From positions 1,895,654 through 1,959,653 of the forward strand of contig NZ_GL877878.1 in NCBI RefSeq assembly GCF_000194155.1: a DNA stretch of 64,000 nucleotides, read 5' to 3'. Below the pieces are notes generated by a model that was not told the origin of the DNA, did no database searches, and saw nothing but the letters and a program-made list of their open reading frames with translations. Below, piece by piece: positions 18,160 to 27,051 of the stretch. The position numbers and the translations under genes were made by a program. The stretch comes from Saccharopolyspora spinosa NRRL 18395. GTDB taxonomy: Bacteria > Actinomycetota > Actinomycetes > Mycobacteriales > Pseudonocardiaceae. Each line of letters opens with the position of its first letter. The first letter of the stretch is position 1.

Positions 18160-18247
18160 TGCGCTTCTCCCCTTTTTAATTCGCCCGCTGCACGCGCAGA
18201 TGACCGGTGGCGCGGCAAACGGCCAGCACCACCGGCCATCGTTGGGA

Positions 18248-19609
18248 TCACTCCCCCAGAACCGGCGGGGCGGTCCTGGGCATGTCGTTCATCCAGATGT
18301 CGTCCTGCTCTTCGAGCCAGGACGGGCGCTCGTGCTCCTCGTCCTCGCCGCCCTTGCCGCGCTGGCCGGCACCACCCATGCCGCCCATCGCGCCGCGCCC
18401 GGCACCAGCGCCCCGGGCACCTGCCGCGCCCGCACCGGCACCAGCCCCGGAACCGAGTCCGCCGACACCCGCGCGGCCACCAGCGCCCATGCCACCGGCA
18501 CCGGCCCCGGCACCCAGCCCGCCAGCCATGCCGCCGACCATCCCGGCACCGACACCGCCGCCCGCACCGCCACCACCCGGCATACCACCACCGGGGAGCC
18601 CGGTTCCGCCACCGCCGGGGAACCCGGGCCGATCGGCCCACTGGCTACCGGTTCCGGAAGGCGTGGTGTAGCCGCCACCGGGGATACCGCTACCGACATT
18701 ATTGGGGTCGTATGCACCGACGGGGCGCCCGCCGCCGGGAATGTCACCGCCGGGAATACCGGTACCGATGCCACCGCCGGGAAGCTTCCCGGTCCCGCCG
18801 CCCGGCATCCCGCCGCCGGGTCCACCACCGGGATTGCCGGGACCTCCACCGCCCCATTCCGTGGGGGGCGGCGGCGGCACCGGCGGCGGCTCCTTGGTGT
18901 TGCCGTCCGGCCCCTTGTACTGCGGCATCTTCGCGTCGACCTGGGTGAGCGTGGGGCTGTAGACGCGCGCCATCGTCTCCTGCGCGGCCTTCTCCGCCTG
19001 CTCCTGCTCCTCCATCTGGCTGAGCGCGTTGATGCCACCGCCGGCGATACCGAACGGAATCGAAGCGGAAGCGGCCTCACCCCAGCTGAAGCCCTTCGGC
19101 TTCTCGACCATCTTGCTGGCCTGCCCAGCGGCCTCACCTGCGGCGTGCAGGTTGTTCCCGGTCATCTCGAAGGCGTCGGCGCTGGCCTTCATCCAGTCGG
19201 AAGCGGGCTTGCCGACCTCACGAGCGTTGCTCGCGGCCTCGCCTTCCCAGCCCCCGTCGACGATCTTGGCGAGGTCCGTGGCGTAGTTGTTCCCGCGCTC
19301 GCGCAGTCCCGTGGCCAGCTTCTTCCACGCCTCGGCGACCTCACCGACCTTGCCCTGGTCGATCGACTCCTGGTTGGTCTTGTAGATCTGCCCGTGGCTG
19401 AAGCCAGACCAGTTGAGGCACTGCGTGATAGCCGGCGAGTCGTAACTCGCGACGTTGAGGCCGGAGTTCTGCTGCGCCAGCTGCGCTTGCTGCTGCTGGG
19501 CGACCCGGCTGGCCTCTTCGCCATGCTTCTTCCGGTCCTCTTCAGCGGCGCTCTCCCAGCCGAAGACCCGGGAACCCGCGTTGTCGAGGGTACTGAGAAG
19601 TCCCATCAC
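18248..19609 (-). CDS. PPE-domain protein with Gly/Pro-rich tail (type VII substrate)
   Basis: A 453-residue protein. The N-terminal 180 residues are a helical PPE/WXG-like domain (GGWEGEAASNAREVG is the WxG turn; helices rich in Gln and Ala before it). After residue 230 comes a long low-complexity region of PPPVPPP and repeated GGGMPGGG/GAGAGG units, and a charged end with MPRTAPPVLGE. Such proteins are exported by ESX systems. It sits between the DUF3558 lipoprotein and EspG genes. The repetitive tail is prone to length variation and to sequencing error. No PE partner is evident. Confidence 0.87.
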   Translation of the reverse strand: MMGLLSTLDNAGSRVFGWESAAEEDRKKHGEEASRVAQQQQAQLAQQNSGLNVASYDSPAITQCLNWSGFSHGQIYKTNQESIDQGKVGEVAEAWKKLATGLRERGNNYATDLAKIVDGGWEGEAASNAREVGKPASDWMKASADAFEMTGNNLHAAGEAAGQASKMVEKPKGFSWGEAASASIPFGIAGGGINALSQMEEQEQAEKAAQETMARVYSPTLTQVDAKMPQYKGPDGNTKEPPPVPPPPPTEWGGGGPGNPGGGPGGGMPGGGTGKLPGGGIGTGIPGGDIPGGGRPVGAYDPNNVGSGIPGGGYTTPSGTGSQWADRPGFPGGGGTGLPGGGMPGGGGAGGGVGAGMVGGMAGGLGAGAGAGGMGAGGRAGVGGLGSGAGAGAGAAGARGAGAGRGAMGGMGGAGQRGKGGEDEEHERPSWLEEQDDIWMNDMPRTAPPVLGE

Positions 19610-19622
19610 TCCCCCTGTCTAA

Positions 19623-20168
19623 TCACTTCGGCAGCCGAGAAGCCGTTTGGTTCGCGATCTTCTCGACCTCACCACAGGGATCCGCCAAGGAATCGCGCAT
19701 GTAACCGGTAACCTGATACAGGACGATGCCGCCGCCTGCAGATACAACGGTGACGCAGCCGCCCTGGTCCTTAGCACCAGCCACGATCATCCGAGCGGCG
19801 TCGCGGCCTGCGATCTTGATTTCCGTGTACTCGTCATGGCCGCCACCCTCGCCGAGGCTCTTCACAGTCTCGTCGGCGTTCTTCTGCAGAGCGAGACTCA
19901 TCTTCTTCCCAGTCCACGAACAGCCCGGCTGGAAACTGACCTGCGTGAACTCTTCGCTCTGAGTGGAAAGCCCATAGGACGTCAACTCGTCGGGTTTGAA
20001 GAACGTGCACGGATCAAAGCTCGCCAGCCCGGAACCTGATTCCGAAGTCGGTGCGGCCGAAGTCTCGTTGCTGCTGCCGCCAGTCGGACCGCCACTCCCG
20101 CACGCCGAAAGCCCGAACAGGGCCAAGCCGGCAGCCGTCGCGATCAGGGACCGGGAAAACGTACTCAC
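19623..20168 (-). CDS. DUF3558 family lipoprotein
   Basis: A 181-residue protein with a lipoprotein signal peptide: basic start, hydrophobic ATAAGLALFGL and lipobox LSAC at about residues 20-23, then a Ser/Thr/Gly-rich linker. The mature part has the DUF3558 pattern DPCTFFKPDEL and a second conserved PGCSW. Paired cysteines suggest disulphides outside the membrane. DUF3558 genes usually accompany ESX-type genes in Pseudonocardiales. The start overlaps the stop of the upstream gene by four bases. Confidence 0.9.
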   Translation of the reverse strand: MSTFSRSLIATAAGLALFGLSACGSGGPTGGSSNETSAAPTSESGSGLASFDPCTFFKPDELTSYGLSTQSEEFTQVSFQPGCSWTGKKMSLALQKNADETVKSLGEGGGHDEYTEIKIAGRDAARMIVAGAKDQGGCVTVVSAGGGIVLYQVTGYMRDSLADPCGEVEKIANQTASRLPK

Positions 20169-20578
20169 TGAATACCTCGCCTCAGATCGTCGGCGTTCTG
20201 CTCGTCGGTGGCACGGTAGTCCCTAGCGGCGCCGCGGAACGCCTCCGCCTGCTTCTTCAGCTCGTCCTGCATGTCACGGATCAACTTCAAGGCTCCGGCA
20301 TCCGGATCGCCCGCCTTGTCCTCGAACCGCTTCGCCAACTGCTGGCCATCGGGATAGTTACCCAGCCCCTTGACGGTGTTAAGAGCCTGAGCGCTCTGCC
20401 ACAGGCGGAAAAGCGCGTCGATCTCGTCTTCGCAACGTTTGGCGGCTCGTTCGGCGACCTCTGGGTCCAGCGACAGCTTGCCCGCGCCGACCTGCTGGTT
20501 GATCCACTGCGTGCGGCTGCTGATCGCCTTCAGCCCTTCCTTGGCTGCGGCGAACCCACCTACGTCTGCGCTTGCCAT
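20165..20578 (-). CDS. WXG100-like helical protein, first gene of the type VII operon
   Basis: A 137-residue almost wholly helical protein (MASADVGGFAAAKEGLKA... ending DDLRRGIQ). It lacks a clear WxG turn, but length, charge pattern, absence of a signal peptide and position upstream of DUF3558, PPE and EspG genes fit a secreted ESX-type or PE-like partner. The four-base overlap with the lipoprotein gene means tight coupling. The PPE protein two genes downstream may be its dimer partner; that is inference. Confidence 0.75.
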   Translation of the reverse strand: MASADVGGFAAAKEGLKAISSRTQWINQQVGAGKLSLDPEVAERAAKRCEDEIDALFRLWQSAQALNTVKGLGNYPDGQQLAKRFEDKAGDPDAGALKLIRDMQDELKKQAEAFRGAARDYRATDEQNADDLRRGIQ

Positions 20579-20894
20579 CCCAGACCCCTCTGGACTCTGC
20601 GATCTCCCCCGGAAACGATGAACACTTTAACCTGACGCAGGGGCGTCCGTAACGGTTCCCGACAAACCCGAAGTACCTCCGCCTGCACCCGTTCGGCCGC
20701 AGGTCACGGAGGCGTCATGATCTGGCGTCTCGCGGTTACGGTCAGCGATCACGTGAAGCGCAGAAACCTGGGTTGGAACCAGCTTTGCGACGCCCCTGCT
20801 CCTCGATCACTGGACCACCTCACCCCAGGTCGTCGGCGGTTTGCTCGGGTGGCGTTGCGACCATGCCAGGTCGTCTTGGTCCCGCTTTGCTGCC
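20579..20894. other. Gene-poor stretch
   Basis: I see no supported gene here. The left end must hold the promoter of the leftward type VII operon; the rest lies beyond the end of a decayed regulator gene. Short reading frames have no Shine-Dalgarno and no family resemblance. Confidence 0.6.
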
Positions 20895-21357
20895 TTACCG
20901 CAGGTCGAAGCGGCCCTCTTTGACGTTGCCTAAGAACTCCCGCCAGCGGGTAAGGAAAATCTCGCCCTTCGAGACATATGGATCGAGGGTCGCGAACTCG
21001 TACGCCGCGAAGAAACCTTCGAGACCGGTGTACGCGCCTGCGCCGACCGGGATGACCCAGATGCCGGCTTTGGGCAGGTAGGCGCAGCTGATCAGGTGTT
21101 GGAGCTGAGCGCGCATGACCCCGACTCCGCCAATGCGCCGTCGCAGCGCCATCTCATCGATGACGAAGTTCGCTTCGGGACCGTTTGGCCTGGTAAAAAA
21201 AGCGCTTGGCGGCCGATCCGCGTCAAGACGCGGCGCTCCACCCCGCTCTCTGGCCGGTCCAATGTGGAAATCCTCTGCCGGGCATAGCTGGCCGTTTGCA
21301 GCAGTCCCGGGACGGGAGTTACACCAAAGTCGGTGATCTCGGTGGCTTCGCTTTAAA
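20895..21357 (-). pseudogene. Decayed DUF5753-type XRE regulator
   Basis: Two pieces of a DUF5753 domain are in different frames. On the reverse strand 21345-21180 reads EITDFGVTPVPGLLQTASYA and continues to RRVLTRIGRQA; then the frame changes at a seven-base T run (A run at 21194-21200) and the homology resumes as NFVIDEMALRRRIGG and VMRAQLQHLI, ending at 20895. The last part, FLTRWREFLGNVKEGRFDL, resembles the end of a DUF397 protein, the usual neighbour of such regulators, suggesting a deletion fused both genes. The DNA-binding N-terminus is missing altogether. It is certainly non-functional as an XRE regulator. Confidence 0.75.
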
Positions 21358-21525
21358 AGACCATGATGTTGGCGAGCTGGTGGGCGAACTCGTCGCTGGT
21401 GCGTGACGGCTCAGGGCAGCATGCCGGGAGCGGTCGGGGCAGTCTCACCGTCGCGCAGGTCATGGCCGCCGTCGAGCGGGCGCGGTGCGCCGAATACGTT
21501 GGGCGGCATCGGTTGCGCGGGTGAG

Positions 21526-23148
21526 TCAGTGTTTGACCAGCTCGTTCAGCTTCGCTGCCAGGGCCGGGAAGGTTTCGCGGAAGCGTTGCAGGTTCGGGGT
21601 TTCGGCCGGGCTTCCGTACCAGTACAGGCCCGGCGTTTCGTCAGCTCCCGGGTCCAGTTCCGCGAATTCCGCCAGCCAGCGGTCCGTTTCGCCCAGTACC
21701 ACCGCGTACGGCAATGAACGGGAGAACACCGTCTCGCGGTCCGGCGCCGGCAGGGAGCTCACCGAGACGTCGTGCAGGTAGCCGCGCAAGCCGCGCACCT
21801 GCACGACGAGCGCGCTGCCGCGGCGCGTTCGGGCGGGCATCAGGCGTGCGCTGAACATCATCGCGATGCCGCCGATCACCACCCCGATCCCGAGCAGCGC
21901 GAGGGAGCTCGTCAGCGCCAACACCGCGGTCAGCGCCGCGCCACCGATGATGACGCCCAGTCCCGTCCACCAGAACCGGTTCCGATCGGCGTCCGGCCGC
22001 CGCGCGAACCACTGCTTGTCCACGACCTCCGCGTACAGCGCCGTTCGGACCGCGTTGGCGTCCAGGTCGCGGAGTTGGGACAGCTGCACCTCCGCGGCTT
22101 CGCCGACGAGCAGGTCGCAGACCGCTCGCTCGAACGGCCGCAGCGACTCGTCCGCCGGGTTGAGCCGCACGATTCGCCAGTCCTGCTCGGGGAGTTCCTC
22201 GATCCACAGGTAGTTGCGGACCGCCAGGTCGATGATCGTCGCGGTGATGTCGACCGGGTCGACCCGCTCGTCGATGACCGTGCCGATCTGGCCGGGCAGC
22301 ACGCCGTCCGGGGAGGCGAACGTGATCGCGCCCCGTGAGTCGGTCATCAGCAACTCGACCTGGTCCGCGTCCTCCGCGAACGCTTGCACGTCGCGGCCGC
22401 GGGCATACCAGACGAGCCCGAGGCCGCCGATCAGCAGCAGGCCGATCCCGGCCAGGCCCGCGGCCGTCGCCGGCGTCAGCGAGAACGCCCGCGCCAGGCT
22501 GAAGTACTCCTCGGTCACCGCGTTCGCCGGCACGGTGCCGGCCGGGACCTTGAAGGCGATGTCCATCCGGTCGCCGGGCTTCAGCCCGTACGTCAGCGCG
22601 TGCATGGACTGGGTGTGGGTGATCTCGAACTGGGCGCAGCGGTCCGCGCTGCCCAGCGGGCCGGCCAGGCACATGATCTCCTGCGGCACCTTCGGCGACA
22701 GCAGCGACACCTCGACGCGGTCCACCGGCACGTTCCAGCCGCCGGACACCTGCCAGCGAACGGCCTGCAGATCACCGGTGTCGGCCACGGCGCCGCGAAC
22801 CGAGTACTTCAGCGTCGAGACCCCGGGCTGTAGCGTCAGGTGCACGTTGTCGGAGCCCACTTGAACCGCGCCGCCGCCGTCCACCACCGCATCGGAAACG
22901 GTGAACACGCGGTCCGCGCCGGGCCCTGCGGACTGCCGCAGCGGCATCGTGCGTTCCACGTGCCGACCTGGGGGAACGTTGATCTGCTCGGTGACCGATA
23001 CCTGGCCGTCGCGCTCCAGTTTCAGGTGCACGCTGCTGGAAACCGTGCCAGGCAGCGCATCGACCGGCTGCTCCTGCGCTGCGGCTGTGCCGGGCGCGCC
23101 CAACAGCATTCCGGCCAGGGCGAAGGTGAGTGCCCATTTGGTCAACAC
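21526..23148 (-). CDS. DUF2207 domain membrane protein
   Basis: A 540-residue protein with a signal peptide (residues about 1-25, cleaved near GTAAAQE), an extracytoplasmic beta-rich domain (about 30-225), then a membrane segment (TAAGLAGIGLLLIGGLGLVW) and, after a cytoplasmic domain, two more hydrophobic segments near 405-440. This order is the DUF2207 family. The function is unknown; the domain is predicted to face outside. It is divergent from the metallopeptidase gene at 23293. Confidence 0.88.
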   Translation of the reverse strand: MLTKWALTFALAGMLLGAPGTAAAQEQPVDALPGTVSSSVHLKLERDGQVSVTEQINVPPGRHVERTMPLRQSAGPGADRVFTVSDAVVDGGGAVQVGSDNVHLTLQPGVSTLKYSVRGAVADTGDLQAVRWQVSGGWNVPVDRVEVSLLSPKVPQEIMCLAGPLGSADRCAQFEITHTQSMHALTYGLKPGDRMDIAFKVPAGTVPANAVTEEYFSLARAFSLTPATAAGLAGIGLLLIGGLGLVWYARGRDVQAFAEDADQVELLMTDSRGAITFASPDGVLPGQIGTVIDERVDPVDITATIIDLAVRNYLWIEELPEQDWRIVRLNPADESLRPFERAVCDLLVGEAAEVQLSQLRDLDANAVRTALYAEVVDKQWFARRPDADRNRFWWTGLGVIIGGAALTAVLALTSSLALLGIGVVIGGIAMMFSARLMPARTRRGSALVVQVRGLRGYLHDVSVSSLPAPDRETVFSRSLPYAVVLGETDRWLAEFAELDPGADETPGLYWYGSPAETPNLQRFRETFPALAAKLNELVKH

Positions 23149-23292
23149 GGCCCAAACGATAGCGGCCCATCGCTAAGCTCTGGTCCGCAATGGTGGGATT
23201 GATGTGAGGAAGCCGGGGGAAATGACTGCTCGGTGACGGCCCGCTGAACCTGGACCGATCGTCCACACTCGACACTCCGCGAGGAAGACCGC

Positions 23293-24612
23293 ATGACGCA
23301 GCCGCCCAGGCCACCGCGCGGCCCCCAGCAGCCGCCCCGCCAGCCCTGGCCACCGCAGCAACCTCGCGGCGCGCAACAACCCCCGAACCCCCAGCCGCCC
23401 CCGCCCTCTCGACCGCAGCCGCCACGCGGCGCGCAGCAGCCGCCTCGGCCGCCGCAACGCGGTCCGTTAGCGCCGCCCAACCCGCAACCGCCGCGACAGC
23501 AGCAGATGCCGCCGCGCGGTCCGGTTTCCCGGCCTCCGACGCGCCAGGTCGCGCCGCCCCCGGTCGCGCGCCCGCTACCGCCGTCGATGGTTGGACGGAC
23601 CATGCCGCTGCCCAGACCGCAGCGGCAGATGCCGCCACCGATGCCGCCCATGCGCCCACCGAAGCGCAAGAGCAACACCGGTGTCGTCGTCGCGCTGTTG
23701 CTGGTCGGCGTGGGGTTGTTCGGCATCGGCACCATCGGCGCGATGGCCGCCTCGATCACCTCGAACCGCGCTTCGGACTACAGCTCCACGAGCGGCCGGA
23801 CCACCACGACGGGTTCCAGCGAGTCCGAGACCTCCAGGAGCACGACCACCAGCCGCGAGGACGCGACGACCACGGAGCCCGGCAGCAACGACGACGGTGC
23901 CAAACCGGTGGCAGAGCTGGGCGACAACCCGATCAACGTCCCGGGCAACGGTGCGATGAACATCCCGTGCAACCTGCCCCGCTTCAACACCGATGTCGCC
24001 TCGCAGGACCGCTTCTACCAGGCCGCGCTGCCCTGCCTGATGAAGGCGTGGACCCCGGCTCTGGAGAACGCGAACCTGCCTGCCCGGACGCCAGCCGTGA
24101 TCACCACCGGGGAGAACATCGAAACCCCCTGCGGAACGCGGCGGTGGAACCAAACCGCGATGTACTGCCCGGGCAACCACACGATCTACATGACCGCGCG
24201 CTACTACGCCCAGATGGAGAAGCGCACCAAGGCCGGGGCGTATCTCGGCCAGTTCGCGCACGAGTTCGGCCACGCGCTGCAGGGCATGACCGGGATCAAC
24301 AGCGCCTACGGCGACGCCTCCTACGACGCGGGCGGCAGCGCCACCACGGCGGGGTTGGAGCTGACCCGTCGTTCGGAGCTGCAGGCGACCTGCTTCGAAG
24401 GGATGACGCTGGCCGCGCTGCAGAACGGCGGCGTCAGCAACGACTACATCTTCCCCGCGCTGGAGGACTCGTCCGGCCGCGGCGACGAGCACAGCGATGT
24501 CCCCGATCACGGCAGCATGGCGACCAACGCGGCCTGGGTTGAGCAGGGGTTCCGCAAGAACCGGATCACGGAGTGCAACACCTGGCTGGCGGCATCATCC
24601 GATGTCGACTGA
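23293..24612 (+). CDS. Membrane-anchored neutral zinc metallopeptidase (YpfJ family) with proline-rich N-terminus
   Basis: A 439-residue protein. The first 115 residues are Pro/Gln/Arg-rich and cytoplasmic; a membrane segment follows (VVVALLLVGVGLFGIGTIGA, near 135-155), then a Ser/Thr-rich linker and the extracellular peptidase domain with the zinc motif AHEFGHALQGMTG (HExxH). The downstream RRSELQATCFEGM block carries the third ligand Glu, as in the neutral zinc metallopeptidase family. The last 18 bp overlap the convergent gene. The substrate is unknown. Confidence 0.9.
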   Translation: MTQPPRPPRGPQQPPRQPWPPQQPRGAQQPPNPQPPPPSRPQPPRGAQQPPRPPQRGPLAPPNPQPPRQQQMPPRGPVSRPPTRQVAPPPVARPLPPSMVGRTMPLPRPQRQMPPPMPPMRPPKRKSNTGVVVALLLVGVGLFGIGTIGAMAASITSNRASDYSSTSGRTTTTGSSESETSRSTTTSREDATTTEPGSNDDGAKPVAELGDNPINVPGNGAMNIPCNLPRFNTDVASQDRFYQAALPCLMKAWTPALENANLPARTPAVITTGENIETPCGTRRWNQTAMYCPGNHTIYMTARYYAQMEKRTKAGAYLGQFAHEFGHALQGMTGINSAYGDASYDAGGSATTAGLELTRRSELQATCFEGMTLAALQNGGVSNDYIFPALEDSSGRGDEHSDVPDHGSMATNAAWVEQGFRKNRITECNTWLAASSDVD

Positions 24613-25110
24613 CGTTTCCGCGCAGCGTCGGCCGAGCATCAGGCCGTAGCCCCCGCCTGCGACGGCGGCGAGGGTCAGCAGGACCCAATTGGCGCGCTGC
24701 GTCTGCGCTTTCAGGTCGGATTCGGCTCCTGCCGGGCGAACCACGAAGTCCTGGCCCTGGTCGGCAGGCACCAGCACCGGCAGCTGTTGGCCGCGGGCGT
24801 GGCCGCAGCCGTCGAACGGTGCTTGCCGCGTCACGCCGTCGATCCGGACCTCGACGCGATCCCGGGCCGAGTCCGCGCCGCACGGCCGGGACTCGACGAC
24901 GGTCGCCGTCGCCGCGCGCATCGCAGTCCGGTCCTCGCCGGCCGCAGTCACCAGCGGCCACAACGTCACGGCGGCCACCGCGATGCCCAGCAATCCCAGG
25001 ACAAGCAGGATCGGCGCCACCGACGCCGAACCTCGTTGCCTTCCCACGACATCGATATTGGCAGAAGCCGCCGGCGGCAGCGGGGTCACTCCCAGCAGCC
25101 TCCGAAACAC
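24595..25110 (-). CDS. Hypothetical protein with two membrane segments
   Basis: A 171-residue protein with hydrophobic segments at about 33-50 (PILLVLGLLGIAVAAVTLW) and near 145-160 (WVLLTLAAVAGGGYGLML) and a 90-residue extracytoplasmic loop containing paired cysteines (ESRPCGADS, FDGCGHARG). The topology resembles DUF3592-type proteins, but I cannot assign it. Its 3' end overlaps the peptidase gene by 18 bp in convergent orientation. The start is uncertain; an internal start near the first membrane segment is possible. Confidence 0.65.
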   Translation of the reverse strand: MFRRLLGVTPLPPAASANIDVVGRQRGSASVAPILLVLGLLGIAVAAVTLWPLVTAAGEDRTAMRAATATVVESRPCGADSARDRVEVRIDGVTRQAPFDGCGHARGQQLPVLVPADQGQDFVVRPAGAESDLKAQTQRANWVLLTLAAVAGGGYGLMLGRRCAETSVDIG

Positions 25111-25155
25111 CGTCGGTGATACGACTTCCGGGCGTTCGCAAGCGGTTTGCCAGCC

Positions 25156-26256
25156 TCAGGCGTCCGCGGGCGTGACCTTCTTGACGTAGAGCAGCCGGTC
25201 GCCTTCCTCGATCGCGTCGGCCTCCGCCGCATCCACCCGGTACAGCTGACCGTCGCGCACCACACCGAGCACGATGTCCGAGAGGTGCCGCGGCGAGCCA
25301 CCGATCTCCTGGGGCTCGACCTCCCGCTCGGCGATCGCCAGCCCGACGTCCGGGGTCAGCAGGTCCTCGAACATCTCCACCACCGACGGCGTCGAGGTCG
25401 CCATGCCCAGCAGGCGGCCCGCCGTTTCGCTGGACACCACCACCGAATCCGCGCCGGACTGGCGCAGCAGGTGGACGTTCTCGGCTTCCCGCACCGCCGC
25501 GACGATCTGCGCCTTCGGCGCGAGCTCCCGCGCGGTCAGGGTGACCAGCACCGCCGTGTCGTCGCGGGCAGGTGCCACCACGATCGCCCGCGCGCGCGGC
25601 ACGCCCGCCACCCGCAGCACGTCCGAGCGCGTGCCGGAACCGTTGACGGTGACCAAGCCTTGCGCGGACGCGGTTTCGAGCGCGCGCTGATCGGTGTCGA
25701 CGACCACGATGCGACCGGGCTCGGCACCGTCGCCGAGCAGCGCGGTGACGGCCGAACGGCCCTTGGTTCCGTATCCGATGACGACCACGTGGTCGCGCAC
25801 CTTGGACCTCCAGCGTTGGATCTTGAAAGCCTGCCGGGAGCGCTCGGTGAGCACTTCCAGTGTGGTACCGACCAGCACGATCAGGAACAGCACCCGCAGC
25901 GGGGTGATGACCAGCACGTTCACCAGTCGCGCCTGCGGGCTGACCGGGGTGATGTCGCCGTAGCCCGTGGTGGACAGCGACACCGTCGCGTAGTAGACCG
26001 CGTCCAGCAGGTCCAGCTCGCCGCCCGCGGAGTCCCGGTAGCCGTCCCGGCCGATGAACACGATGAACACCGTGGCGGCCAGCGCGAGCATCGCGCCGAT
26101 GATCCGGCGGATGATGGACCGGACCGGGCTGGTCGTGCTGCCCGGCATCCGGATCACGCCCACGAGCGCGTGGTCGGGCCGCCTGGTCAGCTCCTCCTCG
26201 TCGGAGCGCCCGCCGATGAAGGGGTGCGCCAACTGCTTCGGACTGCGCCGCATCAT
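25156..26256 (-). CDS. Two-segment potassium channel with RCK (TrkA-N/TrkA-C) domain
   Basis: A 366-residue protein. Two membrane segments near 55-72 and 108-130 flank a pore loop with the selectivity filter STTGYGD. The cytoplasmic part starts with a Rossmann fold (HVVVIGYGTKGRSAV, then VVDTDQRALETA) that forms the RCK domain, and ends in a TrkA-C-like module. Such channels gate in response to Ca2+, nucleotides or pH. The homologue in this gene order is Rv3200c. It is divergent from the hypothetical gene at 26351. Confidence 0.93.
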   Translation of the reverse strand: MMRRSPKQLAHPFIGGRSDEEELTRRPDHALVGVIRMPGSTTSPVRSIIRRIIGAMLALAATVFIVFIGRDGYRDSAGGELDLLDAVYYATVSLSTTGYGDITPVSPQARLVNVLVITPLRVLFLIVLVGTTLEVLTERSRQAFKIQRWRSKVRDHVVVIGYGTKGRSAVTALLGDGAEPGRIVVVDTDQRALETASAQGLVTVNGSGTRSDVLRVAGVPRARAIVVAPARDDTAVLVTLTARELAPKAQIVAAVREAENVHLLRQSGADSVVVSSETAGRLLGMATSTPSVVEMFEDLLTPDVGLAIAEREVEPQEIGGSPRHLSDIVLGVVRDGQLYRVDAAEADAIEEGDRLLYVKKVTPADA

Positions 26257-26350
26257 GCACCCACCGGCCGCGCCGCCGCGCAGGACGACCCGCGCACGTT
26301 CTTACCACTCACGGCGGAGAACAGTAACTGTTGCCCGGGCATCCGCTGCA

Positions 26351-26965
26351 ATGCGGCACCCGTGGTTTCGACGACATCTCCTGCAGGCCGGAAGGACCTT
26401 GTCTGGACATCGCGGCGCGGCGGCATACCATGCAGCGGTGCAGCAACTTCAGCACGCGGCCCGTGCCCTGGGGTGGGACGGTCAGTTGATCCCGGACGTC
26501 GAGGTCCTCGGTGCGCGCTTCACCGCCGTGGCCCGGATCCGGCGCGAGGTCCACGAGTGGCGCAGCCACCACGGCTGGGGGCCGGAGCTCAACCCGACCT
26601 GGTTCCGCTCCTGGTCCGAGCCCTGCATGCATGATCACGTGCCGGTGGCCGCGGTCGATCTGCTCGGGATCCTGGTGCCGGTGTCGCGCGCCCGCCACGC
26701 CTTGCACGCGTGCGGGACGCTGCTGACGCTGGCCCCCTGCGCCGTCGTGCTGCCCCCGGACACCGTGTACAAGCCGTTGCGGATGCTGGAGCTGGACTAC
26801 TACGGCGTCGGTGTGGTCAACGCCGGCTTCGAGGGGCCGGCCGAGCTGGTGGTCGCGCCGGAGGACCGGACCGCGGAGTTCGGGTCGTCCATGTTCGGCC
26901 GCTGGTTGCTCGAAGTCCTGTACTCGCGGATCCTCGAACTCCCCCAACTCACCGAGAACGCCTGA
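26351..26965 (+). CDS. Hypothetical soluble protein
   Basis: The frame from ATG 26351 encodes 204 residues; a GTG at 26438 (VQQLQHAARALGWDGQ) would give 175 and looks more like the start of the folded part. Neither has a good Shine-Dalgarno. The core has conserved-looking blocks HHGWGPELNPTWFRSW and LLELDYYGVGVVNAGF-like strands, but I recognise no family and no catalytic motif. It is followed by a strong hairpin overlapping its stop codon, so it is the end of a transcript. Confidence 0.7.
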   Translation: MRHPWFRRHLLQAGRTLSGHRGAAAYHAAVQQLQHAARALGWDGQLIPDVEVLGARFTAVARIRREVHEWRSHHGWGPELNPTWFRSWSEPCMHDHVPVAAVDLLGILVPVSRARHALHACGTLLTLAPCAVVLPPDTVYKPLRMLELDYYGVGVVNAGFEGPAELVVAPEDRTAEFGSSMFGRWLLEVLYSRILELPQLTENA

Positions 26966-26992
26966 CGCCCCGGCAGCCCGGGACGTCAGGCG
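26959..26992 (+). terminator. Terminator overlapping the stop of the preceding gene
   Basis: CGCCTGACG (26959-26967) pairs with CGTCAGGCG (26984-26992), and an inner CCCGG/CCGGG helix closes a CAGC loop; CTTCCT follows. The stem contains the TGA stop. Confidence 0.8.
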
Positions 26993-27051
26993 CTTCCTCG
27001 TCCGCCGCTCGCGGAACAGCCGTCCGGAGCGCTCGGAAACGTGCGTCGAGA

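Noticed and set aside
18248..18900. Repetitive GGC-rich tract
   Set aside because: It encodes the Gly/Pro-rich tail of the PPE protein; not a separate repeat element.
23293..23640. Pro/Gln-rich repeats that could look like a repeat array
   Set aside because: They are codons for the low-complexity N-terminus of the metallopeptidase; no constant spacers, so not CRISPR.
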